The translations under genes were made by a program, and so were the position numbers. Shown here one piece after another: positions 11,149 to 22,588 of a stretch of 64,000 bases of DNA. Every line of letters begins with the position of its first letter. Positions within the stretch are counted from its first letter, which is position 1. Under the pieces are notes generated by a model. The model had not been told where the DNA came from. It did no database searches and saw nothing but the letters and a program-made list of their open reading frames with translations. This DNA is from Dipylidium caninum (Eukaryota > Platyhelminthes > Cestoda > Cyclophyllidea > Dipylidiidae), in NCBI GenBank assembly GCA_017562135.1, contig QEYB01001046.1, forward strand, positions 3,844,001-3,908,000, given 5' to 3'.

Positions 11149-14100
11149 GTGTTCGGCTAACTTACCTGCAAATGTCAGTTCAAAAAGACCTTCCTTGGCC
11201 GTTGTACGAGGTTGTTATCGCGAGGACGACGATGCGGCGGATGGCAGAAGCGCGCTTGGCGTTGGAGGGTACGTGGATGAGGAGAGTGTAGAAGAAAATT
11301 GGTTCATTTGTATACGGTAGGGAAAATTCGTTACTTTCTCCAATGAACGCCGCACGTCTTAGGCTTGTTTCCATTGGCGTGGACCTCTTTATCCCCGATT
11401 TGAAAAGTGTGTTGACACATTCGCCAATTTACCATACTGTAACACAGTTTATTTGGAGTCTGCTAAACAGCAATTTGAAAGGAAATAGTCTACCACAAAA
11501 GAAACAAGTTGGCTGGAGGCAACGACGTTGCATAAACTTGCAGGCCCATACTTCCGTTCCGTTTAGGATGGTGGAACAAGTTGTTCGAGATGTGGCTACT
11601 CAAGTGGAGCCCCCGAGTGGCGGTGACACGGAGAAACTTCAGTCAAAAAGGGCCCCAACGTCTCCGTTAACATGGTTTGGAGAACCTATGAAATGGAAGG
11701 GAATCAGATGGAGAAATTGCGCCTTTGTCAGTCGATCAACAGGTTTCCTTAGGCCGACACTTTAATAGGGCTGGCCAGAATATGAGAAATAATTGTGTAG
11801 TATAAGCAGTTAGTCTTCTGCTGATCTGTCACCCATATTTGAGTGGGAAGGCAAGAGAAAACCTTGGGACGGAAGATTAAGCGACGCCTTTTATGGCATG
11901 GAGTTTCTACAAAGTGCCACCTCTGGGGTGGGTGTTCACTTTGCGGGGCATTCACTTGGTCTGTCCACTTTGATGCTGCAAGAAGAGGCGCAAGTGTTTA
12001 GTAAAAGATTTACGGAACTTTTGTCATTTCACTGAAAATCGCAGTATTCAGCGGTTGGGGGAACAAAGTTAAGAAATGGCCCCGCCGCTGGTGGATGACT
12101 TCGGGCACACGGGGAAAGGTGAGTAAGTGACGGCGGTGGTGCTGGAACGGGCCCGGGTCCAGGCCGACACGCGGTTCCGTTGTGTGGCCCCGCTGGCCGC
12201 AGCCCAAATTTGCTGACGGCGCTTGTGCGTGCGGGCAACAATTGCAGCTGCGCCGGATCAAATCATCGTGCCTCAGCAACATTCACCTTCATGTGCATTT
12301 TCCGCAGTGAACAACAGCCTACTTCATTTATGGCAACAGCCTCTCTGACGGTTACTTTAAAGACAGTCATGCAAAGAGGTAAATTTCCTTTAACAGTTAG
12401 AGAAAATAAACCGTTCGCGAATAAAGGTTACGCCTTGAGGCCGTTGCTAGGACGGCGTTAGACGCCACCGAAAGTCTCCCATTATCCCAAAACGCAGTGA
12501 GAATTTGTTTGACACAAATTCCGGTCGCCGGATTCTCCTAGGAATGGCTCGGCCTGCACTTGTCTCCCTTCGTCTGCCTGTCCCCTCAGTGAACTCGTCA
12601 CCCTTCCCCGCCTCCCCATCTCCCCTCGCCGTGTCACCGCCAGCTTGTGTGCGTGTGCCCCTAACGCTCGTTTTATGATGCTCAGGGAGGGCGAGGGAGA
12701 CGAAGTATTGTCGCCTATGCCGTTTTATTAACACAACTTCTAGTCTTAAGACAAAGATACTCAACTTGGATGATGGCGGCTACTTAAAAAACGCCCCCTA
12801 GTTCGCGTTATTCCATTCCAGTATTAGCTGTCAGTGCTGCAGATAAAAATCCGCGGCACTTAACTTAAACTAGGCAAGAAATGCCTCCGCCCACGTCTGC
12901 TTGCGCACGCGACTGTTGGGAAGGAACGGCTGTACCACAAGGCGCAATCCGAAGTCTCGTTCGCCTCTCCCCCAAATGTCAAAGTATTAATAAACGTGTC
13001 GCTCGACAAAATAAGACGAATTTATTCACCGAATGGGAGCAGAGTAGAAAGGTGGTCACTTTCCGGTTTCTGGGCGCCACGTCGAGCACTTCACTTCCGA
13101 AAAGTATGTCAACCGTAGGGGACGAGTCGGGCAATAATGGTCGGGCAGTTGGTCGGTGCCTCCGCACAAGCCCGCATGCCACGTAATGGTGTAACGATAA
13201 TCCCCTAGTCTGCGGAATGGGGCTATCAACCCAAAAGGACATTAAAACACCCGCGATGGTTGCCTTGGTGGAGTAATTGGAAAGCCGAGCGTGACCGCCA
13301 GGCCACACCGTGAAGCAGCAGCGACGATTTCGCGTCTGTTAGGGCAAGTAATTTGAGTGTTATTTGAGAAATCATTCAACGCAACTTGGAGGGAGGAGGG
13401 AAGGAGAGGGCAGAGCAGGCCGAATCCGGTCAGAAGTGGGAGTATTGATGATGTCATTTGATTCTTGTTGGGATATGCTGTAAATATTCTGTTGAACACA
13501 AAGCTGCCTCAAGCTTTGACTAATCTTGGAAGAGTCTCCACTATCCTATTGAGACAATTTACCCGAGTTAAAATTACCCTCCAAACACACGTTCCATAAG
13601 GCGGCGAACTTCTTGCATACGAGAAGCCGCTGGACGACCCGCGCGTATTGGCCTTGCAAATATTTACTTTTGTCGTGCATCCGTACTCCCCAGCTCACTT
13701 CATTCGCGGTATTTTACGGTCCGGTTTCCGACATTCCATGCGTTTCGACCTTCATCATAAGTTGCACGCTTTCGAAGGATGAAAATGTAGGTGCCGTAAC
13801 ACTGTGATTTCACTCGAGTAAAGCCTGTACTGCTTTCTGGCCGTCTTCCGGAATGAAAATAAGCTCGGCTGGGACACCTAAGTGAAGGTCTCGCCAAGGA
13901 AATCAGCCGCTGACAAACACCCACCTGACTGGGGCAACAGAAGATGACACTACTGGTGCCATCTGCCAACAGCCGCTGAGGCATATGAGGTGATTTTAGA
14001 GAGTTGACACTCATTTCTACGAGAATGTCGTCATCTACTTGCAGACATTGGAGCTTCTGCCCATTCCTCGCCTTGACAGTCCCCTTGCGTACTGCGGGAA

Positions 14101-16309
14101 CTCGGGTGTTGCCCCGTGAGGCTGAGTTCACCCCTGACCAAATTCCAGTATGCATGCATGGCCATTAATATCCACTACGTTCGTGTCCAACGGCATCCAG
14201 CCTCTGCGCAATTGGGCTGCCTTCCACCATGCACCAAACCGAGTGTGAGATCTCAGTGCCCCCTTGACCGAATCTGCCCTCTTCAATTTCAACCTGCCCA
14301 GTCCCATTGCATTGCATCTTCGGCTTCCGATGGTGTTCCTACCTCCACGTTTGACTTTCCGTCAGTAGATTGTCCTCTCAGCTCTCGTGAATTTGCTCAA
14401 ATTCAATGTCATGTCTCACATTAACTTAACACTGTTTCTTACTTTTCCTAAACGAATATTGGAGGGCAGAAATCCAAAACTAATCCAATCAAAATGTCCA
14501 TCTAATAAGCCCCGAGATCCTTCGTTGGCTTTCTTCACATCGGTTTTTTTTTCGAGAATATCAGATTGATAGTAGTGTCCTTCGGTTTGGAGTGTCTTTC
14601 AGCCACCTTTTAAATAGGTTTTTTAACACTTAAGTGAATTAATGGCTGACGAAAGGGACGTCAACAATTTTCATTTTCTCGAGAAGTCGCATTCCAAATT
14701 TGTTCACCGGTTATCTTACCAGCTCAATTGAAGATGAGTTCGACCAATGCACTTGAAGAGTTCAAGGCCTTCAGTTTTCTGCTCCGACACAGTAAAACTC
14801 ACACTAACTCATATTTCGGTGGTCCAACAATGCTGCTTCATGTCGTCGGTGTTAAGCGAAAAGCCATTTTTACATTTTTCTGGTAGTTATAAGTAAATAT
14901 TATGAAGGCCTTCTCGCAGTGCTTCTAATTTAACTTGGTACGAACGGAGGTGCTGCGAGGAACCATTTGTTTGTCCGCCTTACTTTTAGATAAGGCAATA
15001 TGTTGGCCAGCTATTCGGCTCGCACGAAACACCCTCAACTTCCCTGTACACGATCGCGCAACATTCGCTTGTGCCGAGGTTGCTCGTGACTGGCGACATC
15101 CGCAGATGGGAGGAACAAAAAGGTTGGCGTTCGATTGCAGCAACTGTCAAAAATAGACCGGACACGATAGAGGCGTTTGGAACACCAGCTCCGCCGTGAA
15201 TGTCGGAGGTGGCTAGGTCACCAAAACCAACCATCGGACTTCAGCCTCGTAAGGTGCTTCTTTTGCGCACACACGGCAGTGTCCACTAAGATAAACGGTT
15301 TAGTGGACACGGTTCCGCCCACTTTAACGGGCCAAACTGTGGAAGCCTGCAGAACCTATTGCACCAGAGCCAGCATTTGCAATGGTGTAAAGGACTCCTT
15401 CTATTGTCTCAGGTACGGGCCAAAAATAACTAGTCCTCTTCCACATCACACGAATATTCTTTTACCACTATGCCGCATCTTCATCATATGAAAACTATGG
15501 CCCAATGCTCGGAATTTTGTCGCTTTCTGCCACTTTAACGTCATTATTGACATGTAACATGTTTGAAATACGGTGACTCTTTCGTTGCGTAGTTGTGAGG
15601 GTCCACCGTTACTTAGTTACTTTCACTCAGTAGCTTCAATGACTGTGAGGCGTTACTCCTTGAGGGAAGGACAAAAATCTCCCCTCTCACAAGACATGAC
15701 TTCAAAAGGCGATCACCACTGATTGAGAGTTACATATTCTGCTCGGAAATTGGGAAATTCCAAAAAGTACGACGATGCACAGTGGGGATGGATGGCGAGA
15801 ACTGGAAAAAGTGCCTCGACGCATGACAAACAGGCTCTCCCCGGCCTCCGTCATATTCTATTTCGTTTCAGCACCATGACTTTTAGAGCATTCTCACACT
15901 CCCTAAAACCACCTTACCTGCTATTGGGACGTCTGAGGTATCAGGGTGCAACGCCACAAATTTGAGTTACAACACCATCCAAGAAATAGACTCTGTTAAA
16001 GGCGACGCTAACACAGGCTCACCACTGTTGATACATTCACCATGTGCTTTTAGGGTATTCCATTTTCAGCAAGCCTTTAAATGACTAGTAAGTTCTTCAA
16101 AGGCGCAACCCGACCAAGGTCAAAGCGGAAAGTGAGGGTGATCTGCCAGCAAGTGACCACGGTACCGAAAGGGCGAAAAGTACAGTGCGGCACCCACCAC
16201 ATTTCCCAAGGCTGCAGTTCGATGCACCCTTGGTAGCAGTGACGGTAGGCATTAAATAGTCGGGATGACAAAAGTAGGCCATATTCGCTTGACTCAGAAT
16301 GTTTAAGTC

Positions 16310-16361
16310 AATAAATAAATATATAAATAAATAAATGTATGCATGTACGTATGTATGTATA
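16310..16361 (+). repeat. compound (AAAT)n / (GTAT)n microsatellite
   Basis: An AAAT-type tract (about 16310-16336) passes directly into a GTAT/GCAT-type tract ending near 16361. It is simple sequence in a gene-poor region. Confidence 0.85.
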
Positions 16362-18433
16362 CACGAACATTTGGTTTTGACGTTCATTCCTCGGGTTGGC
16401 TTGCACACGGAAGCAACTTGGCCACCAATAGACTGCAAAGCCTCGCAGCCACGCAGCCAGTCAACTCACCCACGCAACGCCCTCTCCTCCCTGCGGTCGC
16501 AAGACGGCCTGGGGCTTCCTTGTCTGAACTAGACAGGAGGCTAAAGATGACGTAAAGTTGTGTTGCTACGCATGAGGACGCTTTCTTCTATTTCGACATC
16601 ATTTAGAAGTCTGCAAATTCAAGCTGATAGGACACATTATTCTCCTGAGTGCATTATTAATAAAGCGGTGCACACAGGAAAATTCTAGCCAGAAGGATAG
16701 AATTATACTATTTGTGCAATTTAAACCGTGAGCTAAGTAACCTTAGAGACATAATTTAAACAATAGTAGTTCACCAGTTGACCCTCGTGAACTTGCTTGA
16801 ATGCGAATTGGCACCTGAGGCTTGGCACAGTTCGTCTTGGTTGAGGATGGTTCGAAAACTTGACCACTACCGTGCTGATTCCTCCAGCGCCTACTTTTCA
16901 CACATATGAAATGGGAATTTCGAGGCCTAAGTTATTATAAAATTGGAAAAATCATCAACTGTGAATAAAGCTTATTTGGGGTGGGTAAGCATAAATGTAC
17001 AAGCGTGGTACACTCGCGGAGAAGGCCTTTTTAATAATGATATCCGACTTTCACTACGACATGATTCCCCTCCTCCTCGCAGAAGACCTAATTCCTCCCA
17101 CTGTTTATCTTGTCATAAATGAACTCAATTAAGCACAGTACTTCTCACCAATACTTAATTTGCCGCCTTTCTTCCGCATCATACGATAATCAAAATCAAA
17201 CCGCATGCGTAAAGTAAGCTTCATACAATCTACTTTTCGCATTCCTTCATTGGGGACCGGTATGAAGAAATTCTGTCCTCCATCCCTTCACCGTCGCGTG
17301 AACTCTTCCACTTGGCCAATTTGATAACCATCCGGTGCAGTCCCGACAGACCCGTAAAAAGGCGAGGAATGATGTTAGTTCGAAGAATCTTATCAACCTT
17401 AACTTCCGCTTCGACAGAGTATTCCTACTTTCCCAACGTAATCAAGGCAATTGCTTTTCGGTAATTTACAAACTATAGTGCTTTGAACGATACAGTCCTC
17501 GTAAAACTATTACTGAATAACAGCATTTTGACACAATCCCCGCCCACTTGTAAATATACTCATAAATATTCAGCCGTATTAACTAGCGGTTATTCCCACT
17601 GTTAAAAAATCGTGCTGAAACAATGGATTAATTACTTGGAGGACATCCAAAGAATGGAACAACTTTCCAGCTATGTACGACAACCTGTTTCATTTTTGCC
17701 TCGTAAGAGATCATCGCAGAGTAACTCACCTACTTTTTGTATATCAATAGAGAGTTAACACGAACTACCAAGACCTGCATCCCCTCAACGATGCTAAAAC
17801 GCCCTAAGATGGCATCCACAAAACAGCCGGCAATCACGACTTAATTACCCCAAAATTATATAAATCCGGAAATGACCCAACCCGAATACTACTAAAGTCT
17901 TATGCCCAACATCGGCTTTCTGCACGTTGGCTCCGCATATTCCCCCCATAATTTTTGCCTTATTCGCACTGAGTTACGATATCTACCTCATAAAATCATA
18001 TTATAGCAAGCTATCCTGCCTCATGGTGAATACCCGACTGCAATAATATAGGACTCAAAGACACGGAATCGAGTACATCACATGTATGTAGAATCATAAC
18101 TAGCTAACACTGGTAGCCCCTGCGCAGGCGTTACCCACGATACCAGTGATTGACGCCTCCCACTTCACCAATAAAAGACCAACGCTTTCCAAGTAAAAAC
18201 ACCCCTTGACAAATCTGCATTGCATCGCTCAAGTGAGATGAAACCCAATTTTGGATGCAAATTAAATTTTAATGTTATGCTAATATCAAAAGTTCTTTAC
18301 GAAAGCCTAAGGTTATGATGCAACACACCTATACAATAAGCAGGGAAGGGGATCGAGTGTGGCCCCACGGACCCAGAACACAACTTTTAAGAAAGAGGGA
18401 AGATGAGGAAGAGATGCGGATGAGATGGTCACG

Positions 18434-19309
18434 TTACCGACCCTCGATTATCGCCTGGACGCGACCTGCATACTGTTGACGGACAACTTCCACATGTTCT
18501 TCAAAGTCCACTCGAGCAGCGGCTTCCCTATTCAACAGAATTTGTATGTGCCCCGAGTCCTGACCTGTGGTCATTCGTAGTCGAAACAACTCTTCCAACC
18601 TCTGCCAAGGTAAACCAGCATTTACGAAGTCGTAGCAAGTCGCACTGAGGGGTAAATTCAGTGATGACGAACGTGTTTATAATCCATGTAAATGGTGACA
18701 TTTAAGAAAAATGAATTGTGCATCCATAAATTATAGGCGATAAACCCTCGAATATTCCACAATACAACGCACCCCATTTATATGTGACACAAAAATATAT
18801 TGTCCGAAAAATTTGTCAAGAGATGCGAGTCAATAATATAATTGGGCGCCGAAACTATTTAAAAAATAAATAATAATTCGTTGTGTTTTATTCAAATTTA
18901 CAATTATAGAGTAGACTCGTAAAATGATAGCTACTATAATAGATTTATTTGATAAGATTAGGTAATCCAAATTATGGGAACCCTGAGGAAGATGAAATAC
19001 TGGTACCTTACGCTCAGCCATAAGTTCTCGAGCAGCTTTCAGATATTCCTCAGCAAGGGCACGGTAACCCTCGGATTTTATGGCAAGGCAGTCCTGTTTG
19101 AACTTATTGTTAGCACGACAACGCTGCACTGCCCTATTATTTCTTTCTCTCGACACGCGATACTCCTTGGATTTTCGTTTTTCCTCTGGCACGGGTCTAT
19201 ACACACGGCGAATGTTAGCACGCATCCCGGTGGAAGTGTCAGCGTGTGGGGACAATGATTGTGGAAGTGGCGCATCGAATAAACCCGGGTCAGCAATATC
19301 AGAGATCAT
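18434..19309 (-). CDS. C/EBP-like bZIP transcription factor
   Basis: A predicted two-exon gene: 19309-19007 and 18601-18434, with a 405-nt GT-AG intron. Codon phase is 0 across the junction and the product is 156 residues. A roughly 45-residue Pro/Ser N-terminus precedes the basic region KSKEYRVSRERNNRAVQRCR. The core N-N-x-A-V-x-x-C-R matches the C/EBP DNA-contact motif except for Cys where C/EBPs usually have Ser. A long helix follows; the intron falls right after AERK, and exon 2 continues with RLEELFRLRM and a further helical, charged segment to the stop. Strict Leu heptads are imperfect, so dimer partners are unclear. The N-terminus is far shorter than that of animal C/EBPs with transactivation domains, as in C/EBP-gamma-type proteins. 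The start is the first in-frame ATG; a further 5' exon is possible. Confidence 0.78.
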
Positions 19310-20752
19310 TTCAGGGGAAGGGAGTTAACGATGACAGCTGAAAAGGTGAGCAAGCGATGCGTTCAGAGACGATGCAGTTGTGCATGAGCACAATTAGCAA
19401 AAGGCGTCGGAAAAACCAGCTTGTGGTCAATTTATGCAAATCTAGGGTTGCAGGCAACCCTAGTAAGTAGACCGAAAAATAAAGAAAAGGAGCATTTTTA
19501 CACCGCATACCTTACCAGGTTCAAAGAGGCGACAGGGCAGACGGAGGCGAGGTGCCTCATAGCGCGAGCACTAGTCAAGCATTGAAACAAAAAATCAAGC
19601 ACGATTTATGATATATATACCTCATGTTTCAAGGGTTTCAAACATTCGTTGCTATGCCGTCTGACTTAGGGGTACAATATACCTATGCGAAGTTTGCAAA
19701 CAAAAGATTCTTCAGCTTTGTAGAGCCTCCACTGAGTTGTTTTTGGACGCCTACAACAATATGAGATGGGATGTGGCCTTGTCTATCCTTTCGCCCATCG
19801 TTAATTCGAAATAGATTGCAATACACTGCTTACGATCTCTTTACAAATGTCAGGTCGAAAGTCGGGCGAAAAATGTTAAGCCCACACCACGAACTTAACA
19901 CGTAATAAAACCCAAGAGTTCTCCTCTAACAACATAAAATGCGAGGGTCTGTTTATAACAATACTACGTTGAAGAAATGCTGTAATAATCCTCTTAACGT
20001 TTAATCGTGTCGTAAATAGTCTATTATTCTGCAGCAGAGCATCTGAAATCTAACTATTACTTAAGAAGGATCACTCTCACTTGCTGCCTTGTTAAACCCT
20101 GCACATGCATATTTCAAGCGATAATTTTGCCGAATGTACTGAGTGTAATCCACACTTGACCACATTTTAAGGTTTTCAGATGGTTTTGTAATAGTGCGGG
20201 CATTTTTCCGTTGAGAATTGTGCTTCTCAGACTTTAAACAGCGTTTTGAATTTTAAGCTATTGGAAATTGCCCATAGAAAATCAGTAACGGAAATAATAT
20301 TCATTATAATTGTTTGTGTTTTGAATAATTGTTAATATCGCGCGATCATTATTATGAAACCAACTCGCGATGCGTTAATTCATCAGTGTTATAATTGCTT
20401 GTGCGCTATGGCCGGCTGTTCAAAATTGTGTGGCCTTGCCATGGGTTGTCTTTGCGCCTCGACCTTGTGTACGCTATAGTAAATACTATATGTGGCCGCA
20501 AGCCCTTTAGCCTCTTTTCGTTTTCTCCCAGCAGCTACTCTTGTGTTACAGCAGCAACTACCCATATAATAAGGGAAAATTTCTTTTGCGAGCGTTGCCG
20601 CTTCAATCCTCACAATTGAGTCATCTTAATAAAACGGCCTAGATTTTTGCGCCGTTGAAAATCTTTCTTGTTCGTAGTTTACTCTTACTAACAAACTCTG
20701 AAGCGTATAAGGGATTCCTACCGTTATATATACCTATTCCGACAGTGCCGTC
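19310..20752. other. intergenic region between bZIP and RGP1
   Basis: This 1.4 kb region is AT-rich and I see no coding exon. It lies upstream of both divergent neighbours (bZIP on minus, RGP1 on plus), so their promoters should be here. I could not identify specific elements. Confidence 0.5.
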
Positions 20753-22476
20753 ATGGGCAGTCTCAAATTTGTTGCGCAAATTCCGGAGCCACGAATATTT
20801 TTATGCGGTGAGGTCTTCCGCTGCGAGGTTGTAGTGAAGTTAATAGACACTGACACTGTCTGGTATGTGATGCATGGTTTTTCCCTCTTCTGTTTATCGA
20901 TATTCTCTAGGAAAGTTAGGAGCATTGAAGGAATCTTAGTGGGACAATGCCGTCTTAACGTAGCGGCTTTTGCCGGCAATTCAAGGGATCTACAAGCGCT
21001 TGATGATGTCTTCGGAATTGCGTTAGATAAGACTGTCGAAATAGGTATGGTCATTAGGTCTTTTTCCCTTGCACTTTTACCACTTAGATAGTTTCTTTAT
21101 TCCTGGATTGGACTCACGAAGTCATATTTCTTGGGTTCGACGGCTTAGGTCTACTACCAGTGAGCCTCTTATTATTTGCGCTGAGAGGCCTTTTGCAAAA
21201 GTTACTCTAAAAGTTCGTATTCCGGAACATCTACCTCCCAGCTATCGTGGAAATATTATCCGCTTTGCTTATCAAGCTCTCATAAAAGTACAGGTCGATG
21301 ATGCATCACCAAAACTGCTTCGATTACCTCTACGTATTTTGCCTTCCGTGAGCAACTATTATCCTATCGATTCCTTCTCCGGGAATGTTGTCTCTCTGCC
21401 AAAGTTGATGAGCAGTGCGTGCACCGAAAGCCACACTCTCTCTGAACGAGTTTGCAACCCGTTTCACACCGATTTCAGCCCCGGACTCTCGTATGAAACC
21501 AGGGTATTTAATGAAGGAATTTCACACAATGATTCAGTTCCCTCTGCTATCTTCGAAAAACTCTCGCAACTCTATGCCAGCCATCAAGTCTCATGCACAA
21601 TCAATCCTATGGCGAGAAATAAAGGAAAGAGAAATAACCGTTCCAGAACGTCATCTTTATCACAGTCTCCTTCCGCTCTGCTTGCTGAAATTGTTTCCTC
21701 GGCCCCTATGGGTATGTTCTGTTTCGTGTTTTCTCTTAATTCATGCACTTCTCTGTCGTAACATTCTTTAATTCCGCTCTCCAGCCACTTTCGTAATTTC
21801 CGGTCCAAATGGCCATATTTGTCGCATTGGTATTTTCAAGACGGTAGCGCGTTTAGGTGATTCACTACGCGGCTACTTGGACTTCAGATCGGCCGTGGTT
21901 CCTTCTTTTGAATGTACTATACGAGTAGATACTAACGAGTTTCTTGTTCCCTTGTCACAACAAGAAATTAATGTGGAAAATGACGTGTGCTTTTCGACCA
22001 TGTCAGTGGATGTACCAACTATACTTAAGGGCAAAGGTTTGGATAACATAAAAATAATTCCACTCTTAGTTCCACCATTGCCAGAAAATACATCAACGAC
22101 TTCTTGGTTCGAGACGAAGTTGGTTTGTTCAAACACGAAATTTCTACCCTTTGCAGTCCCTATCCCATTGAACGCCCCGGCAGACTTTACATTGGCTAGC
22201 AAATATTGGCATGGGGTGTGCAGAGTGCAGTGGTGTCTGAGATTTCTGTTTACTGTCGCAAAATTGAAACCAAGACCGGCATCTGATCAGCTCCTCAAGC
22301 TTGACTTGTTCCACCTGTTTCTTCATGAAACTCCTTCATTGAAGTACGGGGATTACGTATCTTTTATCAACTCCGATACTCAAACCTTTCCTTGGGAACT
22401 TCCCATCTGTGTCATTCCTAACGGTCCGACGGCTTTTACTTTACCCAGTCAATCATTCTCTACTTGCGCTTTTTGA
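20753..22476 (+). CDS. RGP1: RGP1, RAB6A-GEF complex subunit
   Basis: Rgp1 pairs with Ric1 as the guanine-nucleotide exchange factor for Rab6/Ypt6 at the Golgi. The exons are 20753-20862, 20911-21044, 21088-21711 and 21785-22476. Phases 2, 1 and 1 close exactly to the stop, giving 519 residues (human RGP1 is about 390). The N-terminal beta-rich start (PRIFLCGEVFRCEVVV) resembles the arrestin-like Rgp1 fold. Exon 3 has LPPSYRGNIIRFAYQALIKV and RLPLRILP, matching the family's PPSFRG...Y.L.IG and LR.PLR.L. Exon 4 has RIGIFKTVARLGDSLRGYL, equivalent to the GIFK.VYRLGE signature, and ends near FPWELPICVIP, which matches the family C-terminus. Introns are small (48, 43 and 73 nt); the first is a multiple of three without a stop. 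The extra length is mainly Ser-rich sequence in exon 3 (about 21390-21700). The gene converges on SPAG6. Confidence 0.9.
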
Positions 22477-22501
22477 CTTACTACACTTTTGAAGTTGAAT
22501 G

Positions 22502-22507
22502 TTTATT
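22502..22507 (-). terminator. candidate poly(A) signal of SPAG6
   Basis: TTTATT on the plus strand is AATAAA on the minus strand. It lies about 82 nt beyond the SPAG6 stop codon, between the convergent SPAG6 and RGP1 genes. Confidence 0.4.
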
Positions 22508-22588
22508 ATTCAATTCTTTTTACGTAAATAAGACAAGTACATTTTGTCTTCTTGACTCCATGGCACCTTCGAATTTATTGAAGAAGCT

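Larger units (their letters stand above)
9709..18433. other. gene-poor region with short tandem repeats
   Basis: This is 8.7 kb without a supported gene. The longest ORFs (about 140-150 codons near 11343-11765 + and 13700-14155 -) lack any recognisable domain and look like chance. Repeats present are (CCCTCA)4 at 10826-10849, a perfect 19-bp triplication at 11092-11148 and a (AAAT)n/(GTAT)n tract at 16310-16361. The segment downstream of about 16560 becomes more AT-rich. Regulatory DNA or a long intron of a neighbouring gene cannot be excluded. Confidence 0.5.

Noticed and set aside
13700..14155. 151-codon minus ORF in the gene-poor block
   Set aside because: No domain, transmembrane or repeat signature and no convincing splice context, so it is consistent with chance in long non-coding DNA.
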